Positions 9,248-19,264 of a stretch of DNA of 64,000 nucleotides are shown in pieces (the first letter of the stretch is position 1; each line of letters begins with the position of its first letter). The DNA comes from Deltaproteobacteria bacterium (GTDB lineage Bacteria > JADJOY01). The stretch lies in the NCBI GenBank assembly GCA_016713535.1, contig JADJOY010000023.1:62001-126000 (forward strand), in the 5' to 3' direction. The notes below the pieces were generated by a model. It was not told the origin of the DNA, did not search any database, and worked only from the letters and a program-made list of their open reading frames with translations. A program made the position numbers and the translations under genes.

Positions 9248-10210
9248 TCAGCGCGCGCCGCGCGAGGCCGCGCCGAGCTCCTTCAGCTTCTCACGCGCGG
9301 TGCGGGCTTCGTCACTCGACGGGTACGAGTCGACGAGCTTCTGGAAGACGACGCGCGCGTCACTCGTGTAGTTCAGGTTGGAGAAGCAAAGTCCTTGCTT
9401 GAGCAGCGCGGCGGGGACCTTGTCGCTCTTCGGATAGCTCTTGATCAGCTTGTCGTAGGCGACCAGCGCGTAGTCGAACTGACGCTCGGTGTAGAAGGTC
9501 TCGCCGATCCAGTACTGGGCGTCGTCCGCGAGATCGGGATCGGGCTTGCCCGCCAGGTAGGCGAGGAACGCGTCGCGCGACTCCTTGTAGCGCCCCGCCT
9601 GGAAGGCGTTGTAGCCGGTCTGGAATTGCTGTGAGGGCGGCAGTCCGGCGGGCGTGGTCGGCATCCCGGCGACGGGCGGCCGCGTGTTCGGCGCGGGAGA
9701 CGTCGCAACCAGCGGGGGCGCGCCAGCCGGCACAGGCTGGGCGGGCGACGTCGCACCGAGCTCGCCGGGAGCCGGAGCGGGCGCCGGGGCGGCGCTCGCG
9801 TCCGGCGGCTTCACGCCGAGCCGGGTCTCGAGCTCGATCACGCGGTTCCGCACCTCGAGGAGCTGCGCCATCACCTGCTCGTTGAAGTCGCTGCTGAGCT
9901 GGTCGTTGAGGCGCGAAGACGGGCGCGACTTCTCGTCGATCTGGCCGCGCACCGAGCGCAGCTCCACCTTGAGCCGGTCCGCGTCCGCCGAGAGGTCGGC
10001 GTTGCGGGTGCGCATATCCTGCAACTCCTTCGCCTGCGCTTGCTTCTCCGCTTCGATCCGATCGACGCGCATCAGCAAGGTGGTGTACTCGGCCTTGGTG
10101 ACGCAGCCCCCCAGCGTCACCAGCCCTAGCGCCGCGGCGCTGGCCGCGGCGGCTCGCAGTCCACGAGCCACCACCGGGTGGCTCGACCTCGTCGCCTGTG
10201 CATTCTTCAT
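9248..10210 (-). CDS. cpoB: CpoB/YbgF, Tol-Pal-associated periplasmic TPR protein
   Basis: CpoB links the Tol-Pal machine to PBP1B during cell constriction. The 320-residue protein has a signal peptide ending in a lipobox-like LVTLGGC, an N-terminal coiled coil (residues about 40-135), a Pro/Ala-rich linker, and a C-terminal TPR domain. The TPR part contains the family phrases FQTGYNAFQAGRYKESRDAF, DDAQYWIGETFYTERQFDYA and YPKSDKVPAALLKQGLCFSN. Start is the ATG at 10210 (MKNAQATRSS). In E. coli CpoB is soluble; the Cys here could make it a lipoprotein. It sits between pal and PBP1B, in the classical order for the end of a tol-pal cluster. Confidence 0.93.
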   Translation of the reverse strand: MKNAQATRSSHPVVARGLRAAAASAAALGLVTLGGCVTKAEYTTLLMRVDRIEAEKQAQAKELQDMRTRNADLSADADRLKVELRSVRGQIDEKSRPSSRLNDQLSSDFNEQVMAQLLEVRNRVIELETRLGVKPPDASAAPAPAPAPGELGATSPAQPVPAGAPPLVATSPAPNTRPPVAGMPTTPAGLPPSQQFQTGYNAFQAGRYKESRDAFLAYLAGKPDPDLADDAQYWIGETFYTERQFDYALVAYDKLIKSYPKSDKVPAALLKQGLCFSNLNYTSDARVVFQKLVDSYPSSDEARTAREKLKELGAASRGAR

Positions 10211-10261
10211 GGTTCGTCGAGGATAGACGCTGGGGAGCAGCGTGTCAGGTGGAGCGATGGC

Positions 10262-10813
10262 TCACTGACCACCGAGGACGCGGAACTGCGCGCGGCGATT
10301 CTTGTAGAACGCTGCCTCGTCGTGGCCGGTCTCGGCCGGGAGCTCCTCGCCGTAGCTGATCGTCTCGATCCGCGACGAGCTGACGCCGAGCTGAACCAGG
10401 TAGCTCTTCACCGCGTCGGCGCGCTTCTGGCCGAGTGCCATGTTGTACTCGTTGGTGCCGCGCTCGTCGGTATGCCCTTCGATCTCGACACGAAGTGACG
10501 GGCTCGCCTTGAGCGTCTGGTAGTCCTCCTGGAGCGTCGTGCGCGCCTCCATCGAGAGGGTGGTCGAGTCGTATTCGAAATAGACGCGGGCGAGGCCCGG
10601 CGGATCCACCTGCCCGCGGTTTTCGTTCAGATCGAGCGGTTGGGTCGAGCTGAGCGAGGGGCCGCGCCCGTAGGTGCCGGTCTGCGGCGTCGACGAGATC
10701 GGCGGCGCGGTGTCGACCGGCGCCTCCGGCTCCTTCTTCGAGCAGCCGCTCGCGACCGCCATCACCAGCGAGCCAACGCACACCAGACGCATCACCTTGT
10801 CGAGCGAACTCAT
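10262..10813 (-). CDS. pal: Pal, peptidoglycan-associated lipoprotein
   Basis: Pal is an outer-membrane lipoprotein that grips peptidoglycan and binds TolB. The precursor has 183 residues. Its signal peptide ends in VMAVASGC (lipobox), followed by a Pro/Ser-rich tether. The OmpA-like domain shows ARVYFEYDSTTLSMEAR and the binding signature IEGHTDERGTNEYNMALGQK, with the conserved Asp and Arg for meso-DAP. The start is ATG 10813, with GAGGAG about 8 nt upstream; longer frames in this region lack a signal peptide. A candidate promoter (10968-10996) and the tolB terminator (11031-11058) lie in the 267-bp gap before it, so pal-cpoB-PBP1B may form a separate transcript. Confidence 0.94.
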   Translation of the reverse strand: MSSLDKVMRLVCVGSLVMAVASGCSKKEPEAPVDTAPPISSTPQTGTYGRGPSLSSTQPLDLNENRGQVDPPGLARVYFEYDSTTLSMEARTTLQEDYQTLKASPSLRVEIEGHTDERGTNEYNMALGQKRADAVKSYLVQLGVSSSRIETISYGEELPAETGHDEAAFYKNRRAQFRVLGGQ

Positions 10814-10967
10814 CCCTGCATCTCCTCGACGGCCCTGTCGGGCCGTCTCGATCGCCGTGCAAAACCTCCGCCTCGGAGGCCTCGTGCCGAGCGATCCCTT
10901 ACGTGTCGTGTGATCGTTCTTTTCGGGAAATCGCGCCGAAATCGAGCGCCTTCCGAAAACATGCCTT

Positions 10968-10996
10968 GAAATATCGAAGAACCCCCACTCCGTCAA
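10968..10996 (-). promoter_or_regulatory. Candidate promoter for pal-cpoB-PBP1B
   Basis: On the minus strand TTGACG (10996-10991) is separated by 17 bp from TATTTC (10973-10968), in a locally AT-rich stretch downstream of the tolB terminator and 155 bp before pal. The -35 match is good and the -10 partial. Confidence 0.4.
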
Positions 10997-11030
10997 CGCG
11001 AGCAAGCCGATCCTGACCGTTTCTTGACCG

Positions 11031-11058
11031 AAAACCTCGGCGCGAGCTCGCGCCGAGG
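11031..11058 (-). terminator. Rho-independent terminator after tolB
   Basis: Positions 11035-11058 form a perfect 24-bp palindrome (CCTCGGCGCGAG and its complement). On the minus strand TTTT follows directly (11034-11031), giving the stem-plus-U-run of an intrinsic terminator, 23 bp after the tolB stop. It separates tolQRAB from pal-cpoB-PBP1B. Confidence 0.7.
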
Positions 11059-11080
11059 GCATCCCGGCGGTGGCGGCGCT

Positions 11081-12444
11081 TCACGGCGCCTGGTGCATCC
11101 GCCCCCAATCGGGCTGCATGTCGGTCGCGCGGCCATCGGTGAGCCGCACCGCGGTGCCGCCGAGCGCCGGAATCAGGTAGAGGCTCGACGAGCCGCCGCC
11201 TCCCGAGCTGTAGACCAGCATCCGTCCGTCCGGCGACCAGCTCGGGTGCTCGTCCGAGCCGGGGCCGTTGCTCACCTTGCGAGTTCCGGAGCCGTCGGCG
11301 TTCATTACGTAGATCCGCCACGGACCGGGGTTCGCCTCGAACGCGATCATGGTCCCATCGGGAGAGAACTTGGGCGAGCCGTGATCCATCGACATCGACG
11401 AGACCTTGCGCTGGCCCGAGCCGTCGGCGTTCATCACGTAAACCTGCGGCCGGCCGGCGCGATCGGAGATGAAAACGATCTGCGAACCGTCCGGAGACCA
11501 CGACGGCGACACGTCGAGCGCGTCACCCGAAGTGAGCTTGACGAGCCCTGAACCTTCGACTCCGATGACGCAAATGTTTCCGTCCTTGCTGAAGGAGATG
11601 CGGCGACCATCGGGCGAGAACGATCCGCCCGTGTTGAGCCCACCGGTCGCCACCAACGACGGACGACCCGTGGCCGCGTCCTGCACCCAGATGTCCGGGC
11701 GGTAGTTGCGATACGAGGTGTAAAGGATCGAGCCCCGCTCGGCGACCAATCCGGCATCAACGCCAGCTTGTCGTCGAACGTGAGGCGCGTGAGGTTGCTG
11801 CCGTCCATGTCGATGACGTAGACGTCTTTTCGACCGGCGCGCCCCCGCGACGACGAGAAGACGATCCGCGTGCCGAAGGCGCCCATCTTGCCGGTCGTCA
11901 CCTCGAGCACCCGGTTGGCGAAATCGTGGACCGCCGCGCCGATCTGGTTCGCGGGCACCTGATACTTGCGGCCAAGCAACTGCCGCGCCTCGGTCACGTA
12001 GTGGAGGCGGAACTCGATCGTGTAGCGGCCGCCCGACTGCTCGGCCGTGGCCTTGATCAGGTAGTTCGCGCCGAGCGTGCGCCACGGCGCGAAATCGATC
12101 TCGTTGTCCTGCACCGGCGCGGCTTGCGGATCCTCCGCGTACGAACCCTGCGGGATCCACTTGAAATAGCCGGAAAGCTCGAGGTCACGGACGAGCACGT
12201 CGTGACCTTTCTTGAGCGTCGCATCGCCAGCCGCGAGCCCCGGACCGACCTTCCACGCCGCGTGAGCGAAGGGCCACGCACTCCGCGAATCGACGCCGAC
12301 GACTCCGATGAGCGGCACGTCCGAGCCGCCGACCTGCGCGTTCGCGGGACTCAGCGCCCACAGCGCGGCCACGAGCGCGAGCACGGGCGAGACCAAGCGA
12401 CGGCGAACACGAACGGCGGGGACCTTCATTCGGCGGCTGATCAT
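11081..12444 (-). CDS. tolB: TolB beta-propeller protein (one frameshift)
   Basis: TolB is the periplasmic partner of Pal and TolA. After a signal peptide (VSPVLALVAALWALSPANA) comes the N-terminal alpha/beta domain (LVRDLELSGYFKWI; ANYLIKATAEQSGGRYTIEF) and a six-bladed propeller with repeated WSPDG and YVMNADGSG blades. The frame breaks once near 11740: MPDWSPSG in the first frame continues as ERGSILYTSYRNYRPDIWVQ in the second, the expected blade sequence, so an indel is the simplest explanation. Start ATG 12444 overlaps the tolA stop (ATGA). The final residues are ATDMQPDWGRMHQAP. A terminator follows at once. Confidence 0.92.
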
Positions 12445-13422
12445 CCGGCGGCGCCCTCCTCGGCGACGAAATCGATCGCTCCCTTGAACGAAGCATCGGT
12501 CCAGCAGGCGGGCAATGGCCCGAACGGCGCCGCCTTCTTCACACCCGCCAGCACCGAGTCGTCGAACAGCCGATTACCGCTCGAGGTGGCGATCGAGCCG
12601 TTGACCAGGGCCCCGTCCTTCGCGATCTCGAGCAGGATCCGGGTGCTGAACCCGCGGAGCTGGTCGGGGTAGCTGACGCTGGCGCGAAGCTTCTTGATCA
12701 CCTCGGCGCCGTACTGACTCAGCGCAGCCTGGCAGGCATCCGTCGGTACCTTGCCCGTGCCACCTTCGATGCCCCAGGTCGCGCCGGTCTCGACGCCCGC
12801 CTTCTCGGCCTTCTTCGCGAGGTCCCGGAGCCGTGCCTCCATCGACTCTTCGTCCGCTTTCGTGGGGCGCGCTGGCGGCGCGTCTGCTGGCTTGGTCTCC
12901 GCCTTGGCGACCTGGTCTTGCTTCGCCGGCGGCTTGTCCGGCTTGTCTTTCGCAGCCTTGTCGTCGAGCTTGGACTTGTCCGGCTTGGGCGGTTCGGGCT
13001 TCGGCTTCTCGGGCTTGGCGGGCTCCGGCAGGCTTGGGCGGCTCGGGCTTCGGCTTCTCCGGCTTCGGCGCTTTCGGATCGGGAATCGGAATCGCCGCGG
13101 GCGACGGAGCCGGCGGCTTCACCGGCTCGGGAGGCTTCGGCGGTTCCGGGGGTGGCTTGGCCGCCTCGACGGGCTTGGCGGACGCCTCGGAGGGCGCCGG
13201 CTTCGACGTCGCCGCGGGCCTCGGTGCGATCCCTTCCAGGCCTTCGAGCTCGCTCGGCGGGACCAGCCTGCCCAGCAGCGGCGGCGGCGACAGATCCATC
13301 TGACTGGCGCGATTGATCGCCATGGCCGCGATCGCCACGACGTGCAGGGCCACCGAGACCGCCAGCGCGACTCGGAGCCCTCGAGGGAACCGATCCCCCG
13401 GCGGACCCGATCGAGACGACAT
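12441..13422 (-). CDS. tolA: TolA/TonB-like energy transducer (one frameshift)
   Basis: An inner-membrane protein spanning the periplasm and coupling TolQR proton flow to the outer membrane. It has one N-terminal membrane span (LRVALAVSVALHVVAIAAMAI), a long Pro/Lys-rich linker with PEKPKPEPPKP-type repeats, and a C-terminal TolA/TonB-like domain (AEVIKKLRASVSYPDQLRGF; LLEIAKDGALVNGSIATSSG). The frame breaks near 13030 within the repetitive linker; after it, the proper Pro/Lys repeats continue in the other frame. Start ATG 13422 shares TGATG with the tolR stop, and the gene's own stop overlaps tolB. The order Q-R-A-B identifies it better than the sequence, which is low complexity. Confidence 0.85.
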
Positions 13423-13904
13423 CAACGACGCTTCTCGCCTTTCCCGGCGGGGGGCGCCGCCGGAGAAGCCGACGTGGCCATCGTCACCAGGCCCACACCC
13501 GTGACGCCCGCGCTCTGTAGCTCGGACATCAGGTTCACGACCTTGCCGTAGTCGACCTTCTCGTCGCCGCGCAGGAAGACGTCCTTCTTGGGGTCGTTCT
13601 GACGCGCGGTCTTCACGAACTCGACGAGCTCACGCAGCTCCTTGGGTTTCTCGTCGCGCAGGAGATAGAGCGCGCCCTTCTGATCGACGCTGATGACGAT
13701 CGGGTCTCGGGCCTCGGTGGTCATGGGCTCGGCGGGCTTGGTCTCCGGCAGCGCGACCTTGACCCCTTGGTTCAGGTCTAGCATCGGCGCCGACACCATG
13801 AAGATGACCAGCAGCACCAACATCACGTCGACCAGCGGCGTGACGTTGATATCGGCCATCTGCGCGCGGCCGCGCGTCGGACTACGGCTTAGCTGGACGG
13901 ACAT
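13422..13904 (-). CDS. tolR: TolR/ExbD biopolymer transport protein
   Basis: A 160-residue inner-membrane protein forming the proton channel with TolQ. The N terminus has ADINVTPLVDVMLVLLVIFM, a single membrane span with the essential Asp, followed by a periplasmic domain (PIVISVDQKGALYLLRDEK, VFLRGDEKVDYGKVVNLMSE). The ATG start is at 13904. It lies 75 bp after tolQ and overlaps tolA (TGATG). ExbD proteins look alike, but the neighbourhood assigns it to the Tol system. Confidence 0.94.
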   Translation of the reverse strand: MSVQLSRSPTRGRAQMADINVTPLVDVMLVLLVIFMVSAPMLDLNQGVKVALPETKPAEPMTTEARDPIVISVDQKGALYLLRDEKPKELRELVEFVKTARQNDPKKDVFLRGDEKVDYGKVVNLMSELQSAGVTGVGLVTMATSASPAAPPAGKGEKRR

Positions 13905-13979
13905 GGGTGTTCACGCGGGGGAGTACGGGTGCGGGTCGCGCGCTCCAGGCCCAGGAAGCGCGCCACACGCGGCCGAGGT

Positions 13980-14723
13980 TCACTCCGAAGCGAGGGCGTC
14001 GCGAAGGACCTGTCGCTGGGCCAGGTTCAGGAACTCGGTGCGGAACCCTTCCAGCTCGCCAGCAAGGTACCCGATCTGGTTGTGGAAGAGGTTGTAGAAG
14101 AGCACGGCCGGGATCGCCGCAGCCAGGCCAGCGGCCGTCGCGATGAGCGCCTCCGCGATGCCCGGCGCCACCGCCTGGACGGTGGAGGCCGCGCCCGCGC
14201 TGATCCCCTGGAAGGCCCGGATGATGCCCAGCACCGTCCCGAACAGGCCAATGAAAGGCGTGGCGCTGGCGGTAGTGGCCAGAAGGCCGAGGCCGCGCTC
14301 GAGCTTACGGACCTGGAGGCTGATCGAGGCGTCGAGCGCGCGCTCGACCGTGGTCAGCCCGACGACGCGGACCGCCTCGACCAGCGACTGTTTCGCGGAG
14401 GCGCCACCCAAGCTCCCGAGCGCCTTGAGCTCCCGGTAGCCAGCGCGGAACACCTCGGCTTCCAGGGCGCTTCCGAAGCGGGGCGCCTGGTCGTAGATCG
14501 AGCTCAGGCTGCGCGCTTCCCAGAATACCTTCACGAACTCCGCCCCCTGGCGCTTGGCGGCGCGGATCTCCTTGTATTTCCAGAAGATGACCGCCCAACT
14601 CGCCACCGAGAACACCAACAACGCCAGCATCACCAGCTTGGCGTCGAGCCCCGCGTGCCGGACGAGGCTCAAGACGCCCTCGGCAGGCGCCGCAGCCGCG
14701 ATCACGATGGTCGATGAAAACAT
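13980..14723 (-). CDS. tolQ: TolQ/ExbB proton channel protein
   Basis: A 247-residue MotA/TolQ/ExbB-family membrane protein. It has an N-terminal span (LVMLALLVFSVASWAVIFW), a cytoplasmic loop, and the two C-terminal spans with the family core LLATTASATPFIGLFGTVLG and ALIATAAGLAAAIPAVLFYN. It converts proton motive force into movement of TolA together with TolR. It is the first gene of tolQRAB. The ATG at 14723 has only a weak purine-rich site upstream. It is transcribed away from groEL, sharing a 579-bp intergenic region. Confidence 0.94.
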   Translation of the reverse strand: MFSSTIVIAAAAPAEGVLSLVRHAGLDAKLVMLALLVFSVASWAVIFWKYKEIRAAKRQGAEFVKVFWEARSLSSIYDQAPRFGSALEAEVFRAGYRELKALGSLGGASAKQSLVEAVRVVGLTTVERALDASISLQVRKLERGLGLLATTASATPFIGLFGTVLGIIRAFQGISAGAASTVQAVAPGIAEALIATAAGLAAAIPAVLFYNLFHNQIGYLAGELEGFRTEFLNLAQRQVLRDALASE

Positions 14724-15116
14724 GGAGGAGCGCTCGCCTCGCTCCGCCGTCGCAACGGATACGAGGTCGGTGGGGTCCGGGGCTGTCGAGGGGTGTCGGG
14801 GCCTTCTTCGGACTGGCCGGGCGACGGGCCGTCCCTGCCGCGAATGCCATCGCCTTCACCTGCGGCCGATAAACGTCACCGCGGTGGGGCGTGCCCTGTG
14901 CTGGAGCGCAGGATGATGCAAAGCCCCGCCGCCGTCAATCGCCCCCCACGCACGTGTGGGCCCGGAAGTCGCAAGATCCCGGGCCTTTGGCGGCTCCGCT
15001 TCTGCGAAGGGCGCGGACGGTGCCACCCACCTTCGTCGGCGAACCGAGCCTCCCTACTGTCCTGGGCCATGTATTCCGCCACACGCGCTCCCACGAAGAT
15101 CGTCCGGCCTGGGCGG
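14724..15116. other. Intergenic region between tolQ and groEL
   Basis: This stretch holds no convincing gene. It contains one copy of the 13-bp dispersed motif (15019-15031) and a short hairpin around 14944-14959 (CCCAC/GTGGG). Some promoter for tolQRAB should lie here on the minus strand, but I see no clear -35/-10 pair. The groEL promoter and operator lie just to its right. Confidence 0.5.
15019..15031 (+). repeat. Dispersed 13-bp motif, copy 1
   Basis: Exact GGTGCCACCCACC, in the tolQ-groEL intergenic region. One of six exact copies in the window; see the finding on this motif. Confidence 0.7.
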
Positions 15117-15144
15117 TTGACGTGGCCCGAAGCGTGGATAACAT
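15117..15144 (+). promoter_or_regulatory. Promoter of groEL
   Basis: TTGACG at 15117-15122 and TAACAT at 15139-15144 are spaced by 16 bp, a good sigma-70-type pair. The CIRCE operator begins three bases after the -10 element, so repressor binding would cover the transcription start. Confidence 0.6.
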
Positions 15145-15146
15145 TC

Positions 15147-15173
15147 CTGGCACTCACCGGCATAGAGTGCTAA
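15147..15173 (+). promoter_or_regulatory. CIRCE operator (HrcA binding site)
   Basis: CTGGCACTC, nine bases, then GAGTGCTAA: a 9-9-9 inverted repeat differing from the CIRCE consensus (TTAGCACTC-N9-GAGTGCTAA) only at the outer left bases. It lies between the promoter and groEL, matching the HrcA gene found at 3132-4214. Confidence 0.9.
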
Positions 15174-15302
15174 CAGGTCGGCTCACGGCCAGGCGAGCCC
15201 AACGCCGGGGACTGCAGTGAAGCCACGGCGCACGACTTGGGCGCGTCGGCATCCACCAAAGCCCCAATCATTTCGACACTTTCGATAGGGAGGAGAGCAA
15301 GT

Positions 15303-17012
<1,710 letters not shown>

Positions 17013-17032
17013 CCAGCCCTGGAAGAGTTCGT

Positions 17033-17070
17033 GCAACGGGCGTCCGGCGATCACGCCGGGCGCCCGTTGC
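17033..17070 (+). terminator. Terminator hairpin after groEL
   Basis: GCAACGGGCGTCCGGCG and CGCCGGGCGCCCGTTGC pair over 17 bp (one G-T pair) around the loop ATCA, 20 bp after the groEL stop. No T-run follows, so it may act as a pause or RNA-stability element rather than a classical intrinsic terminator. Confidence 0.65.
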
Positions 17071-17170
17071 GCTCCGGCCGCGAGCCGGCCCGGTCTCGAT
17101 CGACGCGCCCTGCTAGACTCGGAACCTCGGCTCACCTCGCTCCGTCCCACCATTCGGCTCGAGACCCACG

Positions 17171-17869
17171 ATGCGCCTCTACTGGGTCCGGCACGGCGAG
17201 ATGGAGTTCCCGCCTGTCTCGGTCGTCGAGCACGAGACGATCGACCGCTTCTTCAACGGCGAGCACCAGGGCCCATTGACGGAGCGAGGCCGCGACGAGG
17301 CGCGGCGAGTCGCGAGCCACCTCGCGAAGCTCGGGGTGGATGCCATCTACGCGAGCCCGCTCTTGCGAGCCAGGGAGACCGCGGACTTCACCGCCCGTGC
17401 CACGGGCATCGCCGTAAGCGAGAGCAACGACATCGCCGAGATTCGATGCGGACGGCTCGGCAGCGACTCGCGCGCAGCGCCATTCCTGAAGACCGCGCAG
17501 CGCCTCCCCCTACCCGAGCGCGCCCGGAAGGCCGTCGTGGGAAGCGTTCTGTTACCGATCTACTGGTCGCGCTGGCTCAAGGACGAGACCGACGGTGGTG
17601 AGAGCCCGATGAACGTGGTCGAGCGCTTGGTGCGGTTCCTCGGAGTGGTACAAGCGAACCACGGCGCGCGCGACTCGGTCGCGATCTTCTCGCACGGGTA
17701 CCTGATCTACTTCTTCGCGAACTTCCTGGCGGATCCCGCCGCACGCATCCGGAACTCGGTGCGTCGCCCGTACATCCGAAACGGCTCGATCACACAGATC
17801 GACTTCCACGCATCCGGGCGCTACCGCATCGTCGACTACGCCGAGCACACCCACCTTCGAGCGAGCTGA
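17171..17869 (+). CDS. Histidine phosphatase family protein (phosphoglycerate-mutase-like)
   Basis: A 232-residue branch-1 histidine phosphatase. The catalytic loop is LYWVRHGEMEF (phosphoacceptor His in RHG). The other active-site elements are LTERGRDEARRVA, YASPLLRARETADF (second Arg), the Glu of AEIRCGRL, and the proton-donor region AIFSHGYLIYFF (second His). All catalytic residues are kept, so it should be an active phosphatase, but substrates in this family range from sugar phosphates to alpha-ribazole phosphate and cannot be told from sequence. It follows groEL by 158 bp behind a terminator and has no obvious ribosome site. Its neighbours give no functional hint. Confidence 0.85.
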   Translation: MRLYWVRHGEMEFPPVSVVEHETIDRFFNGEHQGPLTERGRDEARRVASHLAKLGVDAIYASPLLRARETADFTARATGIAVSESNDIAEIRCGRLGSDSRAAPFLKTAQRLPLPERARKAVVGSVLLPIYWSRWLKDETDGGESPMNVVERLVRFLGVVQANHGARDSVAIFSHGYLIYFFANFLADPAARIRNSVRRPYIRNGSITQIDFHASGRYRIVDYAEHTHLRAS

Positions 17870-17896
17870 GCGCGGCGACGGTCACTGCCCCGCGGA

Positions 17897-18403
17897 TCAG
17901 ATCCTGAACTCGGCCTCGGCCACGTGCACCACCGCGAGCGGCGCTTCGAGCGTCACCGCTGCGGCGGTCGCGAGGTCGCGTAGCGAGCCGTGCAGGCGAG
18001 GAAAATCGACCTCGACCGCCGGGGTCTCCTCGAGGAACGACAGGGCCTCGAGGACGCGGTCGACCGCGTCGCCGAAGCGCTTGGCCGAATCGATCCTCGA
18101 CGCCACGTCGGTGCCCTGCGGCCCCCCTGCGACGGCGGCCAGCCGCTCATCCGCAAGCATCACGGCGAGGCTCTCGTTCACGTCACGCAGCCGGGTGGTG
18201 AAGTCGGCGATGCGCCGCTTGATCGCGGTCGGGCCGTCCTCCCCGACCACCGACAGGCCCCGCGTCCCTACGCGGATCGCTTTCGCCAGCACCAGGTCCT
18301 CGCCGTCGACGACGAGCGAGCTACGGATCTCGTCGCGCAGCTCCTGGCCGCGCGCGTGAAGGTCCTGCGACTCCTCGCGCTCCACGTGACGGATGGGATC
18401 CAA
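17897..18403 (-). CDS. Unknown protein
   Basis: A 168-residue soluble, mostly helical protein that I do not recognise. The central part (LRDVNESLAVMLADERLA, RFGDAVDRVLEALSFLEE) is predicted helical; the end (PLAVVHVAEAEFRI) looks like strand. I chose TTG at 18403 because GAGGAG lies 7-12 nt upstream and this avoids overlap with the preceding gene; a longer ATG frame from 18490 would overlap it by 37 bp. It is probably co-transcribed with the DUF4124-like secreted protein upstream. Confidence 0.55.
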   Translation of the reverse strand: MDPIRHVEREESQDLHARGQELRDEIRSSLVVDGEDLVLAKAIRVGTRGLSVVGEDGPTAIKRRIADFTTRLRDVNESLAVMLADERLAAVAGGPQGTDVASRIDSAKRFGDAVDRVLEALSFLEETPAVEVDFPRLHGSLRDLATAAAVTLEAPLAVVHVAEAEFRI

Positions 18404-18453
18404 CGAGCTTCTCCTCGAGAGAGCGGTGGTGAACGCGCACACGCGCGCTTCGA

Positions 18454-19119
18454 TCAGGGCCAGCTCTTCTGCGCTCCACCGACCTTCCACGTCATGTGGT
18501 CGAGCGCCACGCCGTCCGCGAACGACACCTTACCTTGCCCTTCGCAAATCTGCGTGGATTTCGTGCCCTTGGGAAGATCGGCGACGGTGATCACCCGCTG
18601 CCCGATGTAGACGTTGCTGGTGTAGAGAGCGAACGCTGCGCGAACGTCGGTGAGTGCCGTGTCGCCTCGGTTGTCGAGCTCGACCGAGAGGCAGTCCGAG
18701 CCCTTCTGCACGTTCGCGGTGAGACCGACCACCACCGGCCCCGTGCTCACGGTCGGTAAGAACTGGTCGCCGAGACCGACCTGGACCGGCTCGGGACTTC
18801 GGAGCGAGGAGCTCTCCCACGACGCCTTGTTCCCCGCGCCGAAACCGCGCGATCGCTTGAGCGGTCCGCGCGTCTCGACCTTCTTGTCGGGGGCCGTGCC
18901 GATGAAGATCAGCTCACGTCCGTCGACCACGGGACGGTTGTAGAAGATGCCCTTGTCGTCGACCCACTCGTAGTCCTTCGGAGGCGGCGACGTTCCGACG
19001 CTCAGCTTCCCCGTCGGATCGATCCACTTGAACATCTTCGCATCGGCGCCACTCGCGACCGCGAGGGTGACGAGCAGTGCCCCGAGCAAGGCAGCGAGTG
19101 CCCGATGGCGAGGCTTCAT
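18454..19119 (-). CDS. Exported protein with DUF4124-like N terminus
   Basis: A 221-residue exported protein. It has a cleavable signal peptide (ALAALLGALLVTLAVASGADA) followed by MFKWIDPTGKLSVGTSPPP, the short DUF4124-type motif seen at the N terminus of many proteobacterial envelope proteins. The C-terminal half (GPVVVGLTANVQKGSDCLSV to LPKGTKSTQICEGQGKVSFA) looks like a beta-sandwich of the FxLYD type with two cysteines. The start is ATG 19119, directly before the basic n-region. Function unknown; it is probably periplasmic or outer-membrane-associated and pairs with the unknown gene downstream. Confidence 0.6.
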   Translation of the reverse strand: MKPRHRALAALLGALLVTLAVASGADAKMFKWIDPTGKLSVGTSPPPKDYEWVDDKGIFYNRPVVDGRELIFIGTAPDKKVETRGPLKRSRGFGAGNKASWESSSLRSPEPVQVGLGDQFLPTVSTGPVVVGLTANVQKGSDCLSVELDNRGDTALTDVRAAFALYTSNVYIGQRVITVADLPKGTKSTQICEGQGKVSFADGVALDHMTWKVGGAQKSWP

Positions 19120-19264
19120 CGTCGACGTGGTGCGATCGAGCACGCATCACCTCCAAGACGGGTCGGGACTCACGCCCACCGTCGAGCTGAAACGGGCGCC
19201 GAGCATAGTTGCATCGGTTTCCGGGGGTCAACGCGAGCGCGGCGCCGTGGGGTTCACCGGTACG

